A stretch of DNA of 64,000 nucleotides from Kosakonia radicincitans DSM 16656 (GCF_000280495.2 NZ_CP018016.1:3410001-3474000), one strand, 5' to 3'. Shown: positions 47,153 to 56,994, counted from the first letter of the stretch. A program made the numbers and translations. The notes: a model not told the origin generated them from the sequence alone.

Positions 47153-47683
47153 ATGACCATAATGAAAAAGTACTCCCTCGTTTTGAAAGAGTTATCTTCA
47201 CTTGTGGATAAAATCGATGAGAAAGAATTTAGCACACTTGTTGATTCTATTATTACTGCCGGTCATGTATTTCTTGCCGGTGCTGGACGTTCAGGGCAAA
47301 TGATAAACGCTTTTGCTAACCGGCTGATGCATCTTGGCCTGTCCGTCAGTGTGGTCGGGGAAATCAGCGCTCCGCATTCCCGCAAAAACGACCTGATGAT
47401 CGTTGGTTCAGGCTCCGGAGAGACCCAACGCCTGATCAACCAGGTGAAAATTGCTAAGAATAATGGCGTTTATATTGCGCTCATCACTACCTCACCAGAT
47501 TCAACTCTGGCGACCCTGGCGGATTACGTGCTCACTATCCCGGCAGTCCATAGCGTTCAACCGATGGCCTCTCTCTTCGAACAGGCTTCCCTGCTGACCT
47601 ATGACAGTATGGTTCTGGCATTAATGGCCAATCTTAATGAAACGAATGAGACAATGAAGGAACGGCACGCCGATATTGAGTGA
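47153..47683 (+). CDS. 6-phospho-3-hexuloisomerase-like SIS protein
   Basis: The 176-residue protein is a single SIS domain: VFLAGAGRSGQMINAFANRLMHLGLSVSVVGE near residues 36-68, then IVGSGSGETQRLINQVKIAKNNG. The E-and-SGSGET pattern is that of 6-phospho-3-hexuloisomerases (HxlB/PHI), which interconvert 3-hexulose-6-phosphate and fructose-6-phosphate. Here it closes a PTS operon rather than a formaldehyde-fixation one, so its substrate may be a different ketohexose phosphate. Confidence 0.82.
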   Translation: MTIMKKYSLVLKELSSLVDKIDEKEFSTLVDSIITAGHVFLAGAGRSGQMINAFANRLMHLGLSVSVVGEISAPHSRKNDLMIVGSGSGETQRLINQVKIAKNNGVYIALITTSPDSTLATLADYVLTIPAVHSVQPMASLFEQASLLTYDSMVLALMANLNETNETMKERHADIE

Positions 47684-47694
47684 TTCAGACGAGG

Positions 47695-47723
47695 CGGCTA
47701 TTACCCTAGGAGCCTAATAGCCG
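47695..47723 (+). terminator. Hairpin at the end of the sugar operon
   Basis: CGGCTATTA / TAATAGCCG is a 9-bp stem with an 11-base loop, 12 bp after the last stop codon. A weak A/T-rich tail follows. Confidence 0.55.
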
Positions 47724-47731
47724 TATCAAAA

Positions 47732-47880
47732 TCAGCAATCAGCACATTTAAGAGCGTCAATAATACCTTCGTCTTTTTCGCCCCCAACGACCCCAATCAG
47801 TTTCTTTGTCGTACACAATTGATACGCTGGCATGCTAAAATCAGAATTGTTCAGCGTCCTATCCAGTCTCTCTGGTCATA
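47732..47880 (-). pseudogene. Coding remnant of unknown origin
   Basis: A minus-strand frame with no start codon reads ...LNNSDFSMPAYQLCTTKKLI, then GVVGGEKDEGIIDALKCADC and a stop at 47732. The residue pattern looks like the C-terminal end of a lost protein. I cannot name the family. Confidence 0.25.
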
Positions 47881-47905
47881 GTGTTTCGTCATCCTGTTCT
47901 CCTGG

Positions 47906-49141
47906 CTACATTGTTGTGGTTATGGTTCCGGTAGAACTGGCACTCAATGCGTTGCTTATGCGGCTAAGCCCTTCGGCAAGCACGGCGCGTGGACAAGCCA
48001 GATTAAGACGTATGTACCCGTCTCCGTTACTGACAAACATTTGTCCCCCTTCAAGCAATACACCCGCATGTCTGGCAAAAAAGAGGGTTACTTCTTCCTG
48101 ATTACTGACATCCAGCAGAGGAGAGATATCAATCCATGCCAGATAGGTCCCTTCCGGAATGATAAAACGGGCCAGCGGATGATATGTTCTCAGATAGTCC
48201 TGTAGAAAACGGAAATTCTCGTCAATGTAGAGCCTGAGCTGAGTCAACCACTCATCGCACTCGGACCAGGCGGCCTTGTTAGCCACCAGACTCAACGGTG
48301 AGATAAAATCATCATGCAGGCGAAGCCATTCTGCTCTCACTGAGGCATCAGGGATCATGATATTTGCCAGCAGATTACCCGCCAGGTTGAACGTCTTGCT
48401 GGTCGACATGCAGGTGATAATTTTATGATTTTCAGGAAAAACTGACGCGGCGGGGATGTGCGTGACGCCCGAGCGGGATAAATCACAGTGGATTTCATCA
48501 GAAATAACCCACACATCATGTTTAATGCATAACGCTATCATTTTCTGCAACTCATCACGTCGCCAGACACGTCCGGTCGGATTATGCGGGTTACAGAGGA
48601 AGAAGGCTTTAATTCGCAGCTGGTAATCGCACAGAGTTTGTTCCATTGCCTCAAAATCTACCGCCCATTCGCCTTCGTTGTTGCTAAGCGGGCAATCGAC
48701 GACACGACGACCGCTATACTCTCCAGCTTTTTTAAACGGTGCATAAGAAGGGGTCAGGATGAGGATGCTGTCTTCTTCATGGGTCAGTAACGGAACAAGG
48801 CGGTTAAGCGCAGGGATAATACCAGGGGAGAAAACAATGCTCTCTTCCGGAAACCGATATCCGTAATTCCTTTCACACCAGGCCCCAAAAATATCATAGT
48901 AATCTCTGTCATAAACGCGGGTGTAGCCAAGAATTTTTTTATCTAACCGGGAACGTATGGCTTCAAGCACCGGATCGGGTGTGGGAAAAGCCATGTCTGC
49001 TACCCAGAGGTTTATAAAACCAGTGGCCGGTACTTCCGGCAAGGGGCTTTCATGGTCACCGAACATATATTCGCGCCAGCCGTCGACGGTTAAGCTATCT
49101 GTTCCAGTCCTGTCCACTACTTCATCAAAATCATATTTCAT
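47906..49141 (-). CDS. MalY/PatB-type PLP-dependent C-S lyase
   Basis: The 411-residue protein is a fold-type I aminotransferase-like enzyme. PLP-binding features are NPHNPTGRVW near 190, VISDEIHCDLSRSG near 225 and the Lys of SMTSKTFNLAGN-type sequence (MSTSKTFNLAGNLLANIM) near 253. Such enzymes cleave cystathionine to homocysteine, pyruvate and ammonia; MalY also acts as a regulator. It stands alone on its strand downstream of the EamA gene, 131 bp away. Confidence 0.88.
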   Translation of the reverse strand: MKYDFDEVVDRTGTDSLTVDGWREYMFGDHESPLPEVPATGFINLWVADMAFPTPDPVLEAIRSRLDKKILGYTRVYDRDYYDIFGAWCERNYGYRFPEESIVFSPGIIPALNRLVPLLTHEEDSILILTPSYAPFKKAGEYSGRRVVDCPLSNNEGEWAVDFEAMEQTLCDYQLRIKAFFLCNPHNPTGRVWRRDELQKMIALCIKHDVWVISDEIHCDLSRSGVTHIPAASVFPENHKIITCMSTSKTFNLAGNLLANIMIPDASVRAEWLRLHDDFISPLSLVANKAAWSECDEWLTQLRLYIDENFRFLQDYLRTYHPLARFIIPEGTYLAWIDISPLLDVSNQEEVTLFFARHAGVLLEGGQMFVSNGDGYIRLNLACPRAVLAEGLSRISNALSASSTGTITTTM

Positions 49142-49272
49142 AGAGGTTACCCGGTTAGTTTATCAAATGAGGTTACAGCGCCACTGACTTTTGCTAACAA
49201 TTAGATATTCCATTGCTTTAAAATCTAAAAAACCATTTGCAGAGTAATCAAGTCATGACTGGCACGTTAATA

Positions 49273-50121
49273 TCAGTGCCGTATTTTCCGAACCGGAGCC
49301 TTGATCACCAACAGAATGCCTGCAAGAACTGCCAGGGTTGAAAAAGCCATTCTGAGGCTCATTGACTCGCCCAAAAATGTGACGCCTCCCAGCATCGCCA
49401 GACAGGGCACACTCAACTGAACCGTACTGGCTGTAACAGACTCAAGACGAGGTAAAAGTGAATACCACAACACATAGGCTCCGGCAGAAGCACCCGCACC
49501 AGAGAGTACTGCCAGGAGAATTCCAATACCGTCGAAGTGCGCTCCCTGGCTAATGAACGGCGACAACACCAGGGCAAAAGGTACAGCAAGGATGAAGTTT
49601 GCCGCAGTGGCCTGCGTAGCATCAGGAGAGCGCTTTCCGCAGAGGGTATAAGCCGCCCAGGCAAGGCCTGAAAGCGCCATCAGAACAGCGCTGCACAGGG
49701 GGGGCTCTTTGGCACCAGGTAAGAGGAGAGCAGCCATGCCGGCTACAGCCAGCCCAAGCCCCGTTGCTCTGGAAAAAGACAGCCTTTCCCCATGGAAAAG
49801 GCCATGGGCCACCATCGCCAGCTGCACAACGCCAAACAAGAGTAAAGCACCTGTTCCTGTATCCAAATGGATATAGGCAAGGGAGAAACACAGGGCGTAG
49901 GCCATAAGAAAGAACCCGCTTTTCAAGCTCCAGACGCCCTGCTTTTTCCCCTCACGTCTCAACAACAGTGGTAATAAGACCACCGCCCCGCTCATCAGGC
50001 GAAGGTCACTGAACGTCACCGGATCAATATGTTCGCCTTTCAACGCAATCCGACAGAGCACAGAATTGGCTGCGAATGCCATCATTGCTATCACTATCTT
50101 GAATCCAACAGACCGGCCCAT
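49273..50121 (-). CDS. EamA/DMT-family transporter
   Basis: The 282-residue protein has ten predicted membrane helices in two EamA repeats (residues about 1-135 and 140-280). Landmarks are FAANSVLCRIALKG, LLLFGVVQLAMVAHGLFHGER, and GGVTFLGESMSLRMAFSTLAVLAGILLVI. It is an exporter of the drug/metabolite superfamily of unknown substrate. A 20-bp operator-like site lies 38 bp upstream, shared with the divergent thioredoxin gene. Confidence 0.85.
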   Translation of the reverse strand: MGRSVGFKIVIAMMAFAANSVLCRIALKGEHIDPVTFSDLRLMSGAVVLLPLLLRREGKKQGVWSLKSGFFLMAYALCFSLAYIHLDTGTGALLLFGVVQLAMVAHGLFHGERLSFSRATGLGLAVAGMAALLLPGAKEPPLCSAVLMALSGLAWAAYTLCGKRSPDATQATAANFILAVPFALVLSPFISQGAHFDGIGILLAVLSGAGASAGAYVLWYSLLPRLESVTASTVQLSVPCLAMLGGVTFLGESMSLRMAFSTLAVLAGILLVIKAPVRKIRH

Positions 50122-50158
50122 TAGCTTGACGCCTCAAAATTAACAAATTACGTGATAA

Positions 50159-50178
50159 TCTATCAATTAGTAGGTAGG
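50159..50178 (+). promoter_or_regulatory. TetR-type operator, site A
   Basis: TCTATCAATTAGTAGGTAGG. It matches the sites at 54731, 56611, 60550 and 61328 in the common core CAAYTRG with flanking ...GGTAG. It lies between the divergent EamA and thioredoxin genes. Confidence 0.7.
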
Positions 50179-50308
50179 ATGACAATATCTACTTATGGCA
50201 GCCAGACACTAAAATGGTACGCTTTTTCAGGTCATGCCTGGAGAATTGTCCTTTATCATTGCCAGATTTATGTGAAGCCGTAGACCCGTTACTAACAAAG
50301 GAGAACAT

Positions 50309-50803
50309 ATGCAAGATTTCAACGTACTGCTCGAAGCAGCATCAGATTATAACGAATTTGTTGGCAGCGGAGCAGAAGAAGACCGCAATGCATTACGGCA
50401 TTTTGAGGGGCTTGCCAACGAGGCATTACCTGACGATGTCATCAGTAAGCTCTCACAACTTCCGGGTTCGTACAGCATTCTGGTAGCTGCTGAAATGTGG
50501 TGCCCCGACTGCCATAAAAACCTGCCCGTTATCCATGCCATTGCCGCGTCAGCGCCGGCAATACGTCTGGGTATTATCACCCGCGACAAGGCTGAAGCCG
50601 TCTTTAAGGCACACTTTGGTGTCGATAAAGTCAAAATTCCGTTTGCCGTGGTACTGGATGAGAACGCGACTCCTCTGGGGCAGTTTATTGAACGACCTGA
50701 AAATGCTACCGGCAAGAACGGAGAAGTGAGCGAGATGTACAAAAACGGTGAGCTTCTGGTTGATACCGCCCGCGAATTGACTTCAATTTTTCCAGGAAAA
50801 TAA
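50309..50803 (+). CDS. Thioredoxin-family protein
   Basis: The 164-residue protein has a thioredoxin fold with the active site AEMWCPDCHKNLPVI (CPDC) near residue 68, then KIPFAVVLDENATPLGQFIERPE containing the cis-Pro region. There is no signal peptide, so it acts in the cytoplasm. AAAGGAG precedes the ATG at 50309. It belongs to the redox cluster sharing site A. Confidence 0.85.
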   Translation: MQDFNVLLEAASDYNEFVGSGAEEDRNALRHFEGLANEALPDDVISKLSQLPGSYSILVAAEMWCPDCHKNLPVIHAIAASAPAIRLGIITRDKAEAVFKAHFGVDKVKIPFAVVLDENATPLGQFIERPENATGKNGEVSEMYKNGELLVDTARELTSIFPGK

Positions 50804-51047
50804 GAGAGCGTTAAAGTTAAATTAATTGAATATCAACCTGAAGGTAATAAACCTGGAAGTTGAGCAAGGCCAGGGAAATAATAAAAATAAACCGTAGCTA
50901 CTGTGCCCTTAGCCCAGCATCTAAGCAGGGCTTTTTTCGCGTAAAGAAAGCATGCTACGCAGTTTTGTATGTGCAACCAAAATGCTATGCCCATTTATTC
51001 AGTGGCCAACGACAGCACCTGCAGCTTCACGAAACTTTACACGCCCT

Positions 51048-51800
51048 CTAAATGTAAGCAGAACTCCAGGCAACGATAATCCCGGCAACATATTCCGCAT
51101 CTTGAGGATGCGTCAGAAGATGATCTGCTTCACCCAGTGAAATAAAGCTTTTGGGGTGTCTGGCGGCTTTAAAAATTTTCTCTGCCTGTTCAATCAGCAC
51201 AGTATCATCATTGGGAGCATGAAAAATCAGCAGTGGCTTATTCATGGTAAATACCTTTTCCGCTATTTTATGCTCCTGAATGTTATCCAGCATTTGCTTT
51301 TTTAGCGTGAATACCCGACCTGCAAGCTCTACCGGGAAAGCGCCATGGTTCCTGATATCTTCGATATTGTCTTTAAACAACCGCTGTACATGCGTCAATT
51401 CGCCTGGCGAACCTATGGTTACGACCGCTCTGGCTTCAGGCACTTTGGCTGCAATAGAGAGGATTGCCGAACCGCCAAGGCTATGACCAATCAGCAGCGA
51501 AGGAGCCTCGTATTCCCGACGAAGATAATCGACCGCGCACAGCAGGTCAGAAATATTCGAGGAAAAATTGGTATTGGAAAAATCGCCTTCGCTGTTGCCT
51601 AACCCGGTGAAATCAAAGCGAAGCACCGCAATTGAATTTTCTGTCAGTTTCCTGGCAATGCGTGCAGCACCTTTCAGATCCTTCCCGCAGGTAAAGCAGT
51701 GCGCCAACAGGGCAAAGGCTTTTGGATTTTCTGGCAATTCAAGCAACCCGGCAAGTTCCTCACCTTCTGCATTTTTGAAGGTAAATTTCAATTTTTTCAT
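51048..51800 (-). CDS. Alpha/beta-hydrolase
   Basis: The 250-residue protein is a serine alpha/beta hydrolase: LLAHCFTCGKDL (oxyanion region), the nucleophile elbow GHSLGGSAIL near residue 105 and the catalytic His in GEADHLLTHPQDA near 228. Similar proteins are often fused or linked to OsmC domains. It ends the presumed OYE-DsbA-SDR-hydrolase operon. I chose the ATG at 51800; an upstream TTG is the alternative. Confidence 0.83.
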   Translation of the reverse strand: MKKLKFTFKNAEGEELAGLLELPENPKAFALLAHCFTCGKDLKGAARIARKLTENSIAVLRFDFTGLGNSEGDFSNTNFSSNISDLLCAVDYLRREYEAPSLLIGHSLGGSAILSIAAKVPEARAVVTIGSPGELTHVQRLFKDNIEDIRNHGAFPVELAGRVFTLKKQMLDNIQEHKIAEKVFTMNKPLLIFHAPNDDTVLIEQAEKIFKAARHPKSFISLGEADHLLTHPQDAEYVAGIIVAWSSAYI

Positions 51801-51847
51801 TATGTTAACTTTCAAAATGGTTGAGTTACAAGCAAGATACCTGTCAG

Positions 51848-51870
51848 CCGCCCCATCATGGGGCGGCTTT
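51848..51870. terminator. Hairpin between the hydrolase and SDR genes
   Basis: GCCGCCCCATCATGGGGCGGCTTT is a perfect 9-bp stem. On the minus strand it lies in the spacer between the SDR stop and the hydrolase start, with no T-run, so it probably tunes operon expression. Confidence 0.5.
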
Positions 51871-51887
51871 GCGAGGTTACGACGAGC

Positions 51888-52661
51888 TTATCTGCGAACG
51901 GCCATGATACCGGCATCGACATCCCAGATTGCGCCAGTCACCCAAGAGGCTTTGTCGGACAACAGGAAGAAGATGGTATTGGCCACATCTTCCGGCGTGC
52001 CGACACGCCCCAGCGGATGGAAAGCGTTCAGCGATTGCATTGCGCCAGCAATGTCTTCTTTCGCCATAAAACCCTCATAAATCGGGGTATGCACGATCCC
52101 TGGCGAGACCGCGTTCACGCGGATACCCGCACCGGCCAGCTCAATGGCCAGATTACGCGTAAGCGCGTGCAGGCCGGCTTTGGCCATGGAATACGCGGAA
52201 GCCGGTGAGTCGCCGAGTGCGGCTTGCGCCCCAATGGAGCCCACGTTCACAATCGCCCCTTCACGGCCGTCGGCCAGCATGTTCTTCACCACGTCCTGCG
52301 TGATGAAGAAGGTTGCCCGGTTCAGAGTCAGGTACATGTCGTAATCCGCTTCCAAATGCTCGGTAAAGCCTTTTGGCATGAATATCCCGGCCGCGTTGAC
52401 CATCAGGCTGATATCGCGATGATTGGCATTAATCTCCTGACGAATGGCGTTCATGCCCTCTTCGGTCATCAGGTTTGCCGCAATCACGGACACGGAACCC
52501 AGTGGGCTCAGTTCTTTCTGAACCGCTTCTGCCTTGTCTTTTTTATTGCCCGTCAGTACCACGCTGCCACCGGCTTTCAGCACCATACGCGCCGTTTCCA
52601 GACCCATACCGCTGGTGCCACCCACGACAAGCAGTTTTTTGCCTTTAAAATAATCGCTCAT
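51888..52661 (-). CDS. SDR-family oxidoreductase
   Basis: The 257-residue protein is a short-chain dehydrogenase: cofactor motif [23 protein letters not shown] near 85, catalytic Ser/Tyr-Lys in [23 protein letters not shown] near 140-163, and [16 protein letters not shown]. It likely reduces a carbonyl substrate with NAD(P)H. The ATG at 52661 has a GGAG six bases upstream; an upstream frame lacks support. It lies 62 bp after the DsbA-like gene. Confidence 0.88.
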   Translation of the reverse strand: MSDYFKGKKLLVVGGTSGMGLETARMVLKAGGSVVLTGNKKDKAEAVQKELSPLGSVSVIAANLMTEEGMNAIRQEINANHRDISLMVNAAGIFMPKGFTEHLEADYDMYLTLNRATFFITQDVVKNMLADGREGAIVNVGSIGAQAALGDSPASAYSMAKAGLHALTRNLAIELAGAGIRVNAVSPGIVHTPIYEGFMAKEDIAGAMQSLNAFHPLGRVGTPEDVANTIFFLLSDKASWVTGAIWDVDAGIMAVRR

Positions 52662-52723
52662 TTTGAACTCCGTTATTTGCAGGGTAGATTTGCCGGCAGT
52701 CATGCAGCCGGCTCGTTCAGGTG

Positions 52724-53425
52724 TCAGATGCTGCAACCGTCAGCGCCGCAGGTCTGGCCGTCAGTTTTTGCCAGTTCAGCCGCTTTTTCTTCCCAGACTT
52801 GCTTCAACACGTTCAGGAAGTTGTCCGCAGATTGCGCGCCGCTGATGGCATATTTTTCATTGAGCAGGAACAGCGGGACCCCGCTGACCCCGATCGACCG
52901 GGCATGAGCTTCATCTTCGGCCACCGATGCACGGAAGGCCTCATTGGCAAGGGCACTTACAGCGTCGGCTCTGGACATGCCCACTTCTGTAGCTAACGCA
53001 ATGAGCTCCAGCGGATCGAAAATGGAACGCCCCTCAGTCACACTGGCCCGATAAAACCGTTCTGCCATGGCGTCGCCCATATTGGCGTGACGCGCAGCCG
53101 CGAGCAGCGTATGGGCATCTTCGGTATCGCCAAAAAGCATGGTGTCAAAGTTATACTGGAGCCCTTCTGTCTTCCCGGCCGTGCCCACCTGATTCATCAT
53201 CAGTTCCGCCCCATGTTCCCCGCCAAACTTCTTGTAAAGGGCTTTGCGGAACGGCACGGCAGGCCGGTCGCCGGAAATACGGAAACTGTGGTGGCGGACC
53301 ACGACCTGTTCCTTGTGTTCAAAGGCGGCAAGGCCCTGTTCGAAACGCTTTTTGGCAATCCAGCACCAGGGGCAGACCAGATCTGACCAGATATCTATCG
53401 TAATAATCGGCTTAAGGGTTTGCAT
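52724..53425 (-). CDS. DsbA-family FrnE-like oxidoreductase
   Basis: The 233-residue protein is a DsbA-type thioredoxin fold with the active site [16 protein letters not shown] near residue 18 and the cis-Pro [14 protein letters not shown] near 197. A second CxxxxC near the C-terminus (TCGADGCSI) is typical of FrnE. No signal peptide is visible, so it is cytoplasmic. It follows the OYE gene by 81 bp. Confidence 0.88.
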   Translation of the reverse strand: MQTLKPIITIDIWSDLVCPWCWIAKKRFEQGLAAFEHKEQVVVRHHSFRISGDRPAVPFRKALYKKFGGEHGAELMMNQVGTAGKTEGLQYNFDTMLFGDTEDAHTLLAAARHANMGDAMAERFYRASVTEGRSIFDPLELIALATEVGMSRADAVSALANEAFRASVAEDEAHARSIGVSGVPLFLLNEKYAISGAQSADNFLNVLKQVWEEKAAELAKTDGQTCGADGCSI

Positions 53426-53506
53426 ATTGGCTCCTGAATACCCTATTAATTTCGTCTGGCGGTGCCTGTTTATGTGGGCACCGCAAATACCACCGGCTTC
53501 GTGGCG

Positions 53507-54616
53507 TTAGTTGGCTTTCCAGGCGGGATAATCGGTGTAGCCTTTCTCTGGTGACCCCGTCACGCCGTAATACGTCGTGCGATCGCTTTCGGCCAGCGGC
53601 CAGCCGTTCTGCATTCTTTCGACCAGATCAGGGTTGGCGATGTACGGCACGCCAAACGCGACAAGATCCAGTTCGTCTGCCTCAAGTGCCGTTTCGGCAA
53701 TCTCGCGGGTGAAGCCGCCGGCGGCAATAACCGTGCCCCCCAGAGTTTTACGGAACGCGGCTTTGAACCCGGCAGGAACCGGTGCCTGGGTATAAACAGG
53801 CTGATAATAGAGATGTACATAAGCCAGCTGACGCTGGCCGAGAGCCGCTGCGATACTGGCCCAAATCTCTTCTTCACCTTCATATGGCGCCAGGTCGTAA
53901 ATCCGCCCGAACGGTGAAATGCGCAAGCCCACCTTATTGCTACCAATAGCCGCAGAGATGGCATCAACCGTTTCCAGCAGGAACCGCTGACGGTTTTCCA
54001 CAGAGCCACCGTATTCATCAGTGCGAGGGTTCAGCTCACTGCTGAGGAACTGGTCGAAAATGAAGCCGTTCGCCGCCATGATTTCCACGCCGTCAAAACC
54101 GGCCTCCATCGCCAGGCGTGCGGAGTGCACGAAGTCTGCCGTGATGCGTTTCACTTCATGCGTTTCCAGCGCGCGCGGCTGGCTTGGTACAACCGGGCCC
54201 GGTTCTCCGGATTCGGTCAGCGCAAAAACGGTGGTATTGACCGCCTGAACGGTGCCCGCTGAAACCGGCGCTATGTGACCTGGCTGAAGAGAGACGTGAG
54301 ACATACGGCCCACATGCCACAACTGAGCAAAAATACGGCCGCCCTTCGCATGTACCGCATCGGTCACTTTGCGCCAGCCCTGAACGTGTGCAGCGTTGTA
54401 GATCCCCGGGGTATACAGATAGCCGCGCCCTTCTTCAGAAACGGGCATGCCTTCGGTGATAAGCAGCCCCGCAGAGGCGCGCTGGGCGTAGTAAAGTGCA
54501 ACGACGTCATCCGGCACGTCGTTCATTGTGCGGGTGCGGGTCATCGGGGCCATGACCACGCGGTTTTTTAACTGCATGCCTGACAGATTGTAGGGGGTGA
54601 ACAACTTACTCATCAT
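53507..54616 (-). CDS. Old yellow enzyme-type alkene reductase (NemA-like)
   Basis: The 369-residue FMN protein has the OYE pattern: NLSGMQLKNRVVMAPMTRTR, AQLWHVGRMSH, the GFDGVEIMAANGFIFDQFLS region and GSVENRQRFLLE. It reduces nitro compounds and activated alkenes with NADPH. It is the first gene of the presumed operon and has operator site B upstream. Confidence 0.93.
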   Translation of the reverse strand: MMSKLFTPYNLSGMQLKNRVVMAPMTRTRTMNDVPDDVVALYYAQRASAGLLITEGMPVSEEGRGYLYTPGIYNAAHVQGWRKVTDAVHAKGGRIFAQLWHVGRMSHVSLQPGHIAPVSAGTVQAVNTTVFALTESGEPGPVVPSQPRALETHEVKRITADFVHSARLAMEAGFDGVEIMAANGFIFDQFLSSELNPRTDEYGGSVENRQRFLLETVDAISAAIGSNKVGLRISPFGRIYDLAPYEGEEEIWASIAAALGQRQLAYVHLYYQPVYTQAPVPAGFKAAFRKTLGGTVIAAGGFTREIAETALEADELDLVAFGVPYIANPDLVERMQNGWPLAESDRTTYYGVTGSPEKGYTDYPAWKAN

Positions 54617-54730
54617 GTACCTCGCAAGGCGAAAGAGAGAAAAGCCCCGCTGGGGCCGGAGTTAATACTTAGCGGGCCGGGGAGCTGACGATCGCTACCT
54701 GATGCCGGTTAAGCGCATGGTTGCACTATA

Positions 54731-54750
54731 CCTACCTACTAGTTGATTGG
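54731..54750 (-). promoter_or_regulatory. TetR-type operator, site B
   Basis: On the minus strand the sequence is CCAATCAACTAGTAGGTAGG, 115 bp upstream of the OYE start. Confidence 0.75.
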
Positions 54751-54983
54751 TCAATAGGTAAAAGAACAAATCATGCTGTTCTTTTGTCACAGCAGACAGG
54801 CACCGGGAATACCGCGTAAGGTGAGCTGCCGTCGGCGAGATGGTCGTCATCCTGTGAAATCAGAGAATTACAAATATCATTTTTGGGCGTTATGGAGCTA
54901 AGACTGGCCGGTTCAGGGCGGCGCGGGCTCTTTCTCTCCTCTTATCATTCGGATATTAATCACCCCCCTATGGAGAAGAGTAA

Positions 54984-55547
54984 ATGTCCAGACATCACCT
55001 TACAGTTATCAGTACATTATGCCTGGCGTTGTCGAGTCAGGTCGCTTTTGCAGCCGGTTTTACGCTGACAAGTCATGAGCTTGAAAAAAACCATTTCCCC
55101 GTGGCTCAAACCCTGAGTTCACCTTATGGATTTGGGTGCAGTGGTGGAAACCTTGCCCCCTCTTTTAACTGGAGTGGTGCGCCGGCAGGAACCCAAAGCT
55201 TCGCTCTCAAAATCTATGATCGGGATGCGCCGACAGGCCTCGGTTGGATCCACTGGCAGGTGGTTAATATACCCTCATCGCTTCATTCGTTACCGGCGGG
55301 GATAACGGCGGGTAACAAAAATCTCCCGCAAGGGGCTCTTCAGACCAGGACTGATTTCGGTATCCCGGGTTATGGCGGCCCTTGCCCGCCGAAGGGTGAA
55401 ACGCACCGTTATGAGATCACGCTGACGGCACTTCGTGTCGACAAACTTCCGGGAATAACGGCGGACTCGACGCCCGCCCTGGTCGGCTTTATGGCAAAAG
55501 CGAACTCACTGGGCGAAGCGCATCTTCAGATTACGCAGGGCCGCTAA
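54984..55547 (+). CDS. YbhB/YbcL-family PEBP-like exported protein
   Basis: The 187-residue protein has a signal peptide (LTVISTLCLALSSQVAFA). The PEBP (Raf kinase inhibitor-like) fold is seen in CSGGNLAPSFNWSGAP, FALKIYDRDAPTGLGWIHWQVVNIP and GIPGYGGPCPPKGETHRYEITL. Its bacterial role is uncertain. Its 3' end overlaps the AraC gene by 17 bases, tail to tail. Confidence 0.88.
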   Translation: MSRHHLTVISTLCLALSSQVAFAAGFTLTSHELEKNHFPVAQTLSSPYGFGCSGGNLAPSFNWSGAPAGTQSFALKIYDRDAPTGLGWIHWQVVNIPSSLHSLPAGITAGNKNLPQGALQTRTDFGIPGYGGPCPPKGETHRYEITLTALRVDKLPGITADSTPALVGFMAKANSLGEAHLQITQGR

Positions 55548-56376
55548 CCGCAGCCAGGTTGCCGATAGCCTGGCCGGAAACCCGGACCAGGCTGGGGCTG
55601 AATCCGAAGCGAGTTCGAAATCTGGCGGCGAACTTAGACGGATTTTCATAGCCGACTTCCAGGGATATGCGGGTGACTGAAAGATCGGTCACCTGCAAAA
55701 GTGTCAGGGCGCGGCACATGCGAATGTCAGTCACCAGATGGGTGAATGACGTATTTTCGGCATGCAGATGGCGTCTCAGGGTGGTGGCCGACATACCAAA
55801 TGCAGCCGCTACCTGCGCAGTATTCCAGTCTTGTGATATGTCTGCTGCAACGAGTTTGCGGATTTTTATCGCCAGTCCGGTATGTTGTTTCAGCGCGAAG
55901 AAAATGCGGTATTCATCCAGCCAACTCAGCATCTCTTCCATACGCCTGGCCACGATACTTTCAGGTATGTTTTCAGTATCTGTAATGGCCTGTGCAGTGT
56001 GATAAAAGGCCTGGCGAAAACTGTTGCCTGGCTCCGCCATTTTATTTGCTTCGTGCATGCTCATACGTGGGGCATGCATGAAGCAGTAGTTTTGGACGAA
56101 ATCGGCACAAAAACTCAGCCATGATGCTTCGTACGTACCCGTTAAAGGTGATGGTGTATTGATGATATCAAAAGAGTGCCCCTCCCCGATGACCACCGCG
56201 TCACCCGCTTCCAGCGTTATCTCCTCTTGCGCCCAGCGGATTATTTTCCTGCCATGGCGGACCAGGATGATTGTGGGTTCATCTATAGTGATATGGCGCA
56301 TCATCAGGGGCTGCGTATGCAGCACATGCGCTGTACTCCCCACATTAATACGACTGGATAATGTTCTTTCCATCAT
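55531..56376 (-). CDS. AraC-family transcriptional regulator
   Basis: The 281-residue protein has a cupin-like N-terminal ligand domain and a C-terminal double HTH (WNTAQVAAAFGMSATTLRRHLHAENTSF and VTRISLEVGYENPSKFAARFRTRFGFSPS). It lies opposite to the YbhB-like gene. Its target is unknown; the ATG may be one codon downstream. Confidence 0.85.
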   Translation of the reverse strand: MMERTLSSRINVGSTAHVLHTQPLMMRHITIDEPTIILVRHGRKIIRWAQEEITLEAGDAVVIGEGHSFDIINTPSPLTGTYEASWLSFCADFVQNYCFMHAPRMSMHEANKMAEPGNSFRQAFYHTAQAITDTENIPESIVARRMEEMLSWLDEYRIFFALKQHTGLAIKIRKLVAADISQDWNTAQVAAAFGMSATTLRRHLHAENTSFTHLVTDIRMCRALTLLQVTDLSVTRISLEVGYENPSKFAARFRTRFGFSPSLVRVSGQAIGNLAAVSGPA

Positions 56377-56610
56377 CGCCTTACGAAAAGGAATAGGCCA
56401 GCCCTGTAGGCCGACACTTTATGGATGGGCTTGCTTTTTTATAAAGTAATCCCGATTTTACAATACGTCAGTTTTCTCATTCAGATGGAGTGAAATATCA
56501 CAATTCTCAGCACGCCGTCCACATAAGATGACGCTTAACCATTGATAAAACATGGCATTGTCTTCGCTTAAGTACCTTTCAATTGATGATAGCTTTTTAT
56601 GTTAATTAAT

Positions 56611-56630
56611 TCTATCAACTGGTAGGTAGA
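56611..56630 (+). promoter_or_regulatory. TetR-type operator, site C
   Basis: TCTATCAACTGGTAGGTAGA, 32 bp upstream of the thioredoxin gene and likely over its promoter. Confidence 0.75.
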
Positions 56631-56661
56631 ATTGTTCACAAGTTACAACGTACAGGAGTGA

Positions 56662-56994
56662 ATGATGCGTGAATTAGCCCTTTACAATGAAGATAATTTT
56701 AGAGAAATCGAGAGGCATGAAGGGGTTGCGGTGGTGCGCTTCTCTGCCCCCTGGTGCCCGCCTTGCCAGATGAGCGAAGACATTTTTAACCATTTTGCCG
56801 AGCAGACTGACAGCGACGTCAAAGTCGGCAAAGTGAATGTGGATCTGGCACCGGTGCTGACCACCAAATATGAAATTTGGGGGCTGCCGTCCGTACTGAT
56901 GTTCAAGGATGGGCAGTTGGTCCAGCGTATACCGGGTGTTAAATCGGCAGGGTTTTATCAGCAAGCATTGTCAGAGCTGAAAAAAGGGCAGTAA
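56662..56994 (+). CDS. Thioredoxin
   Basis: The 110-residue protein is a thioredoxin with active site VRFSAPWCPPCQMSED (CPPC instead of CGPC) and cis-Pro WGLPSVLMFKDG. It is cytoplasmic. CAGGAG lies before two consecutive ATGs. Site C sits directly upstream. Confidence 0.88.
   Translation: MMRELALYNEDNFREIERHEGVAVVRFSAPWCPPCQMSEDIFNHFAEQTDSDVKVGKVNVDLAPVLTTKYEIWGLPSVLMFKDGQLVQRIPGVKSAGFYQQALSELKKGQ

Noticed and set aside
50214..50486. 90-residue plus-strand frame MVRFFRSCLENCP overlapping the thioredoxin
   Set aside because: It runs in another frame through the thioredoxin gene, which has its own AAAGGAG and the CPDC motif.
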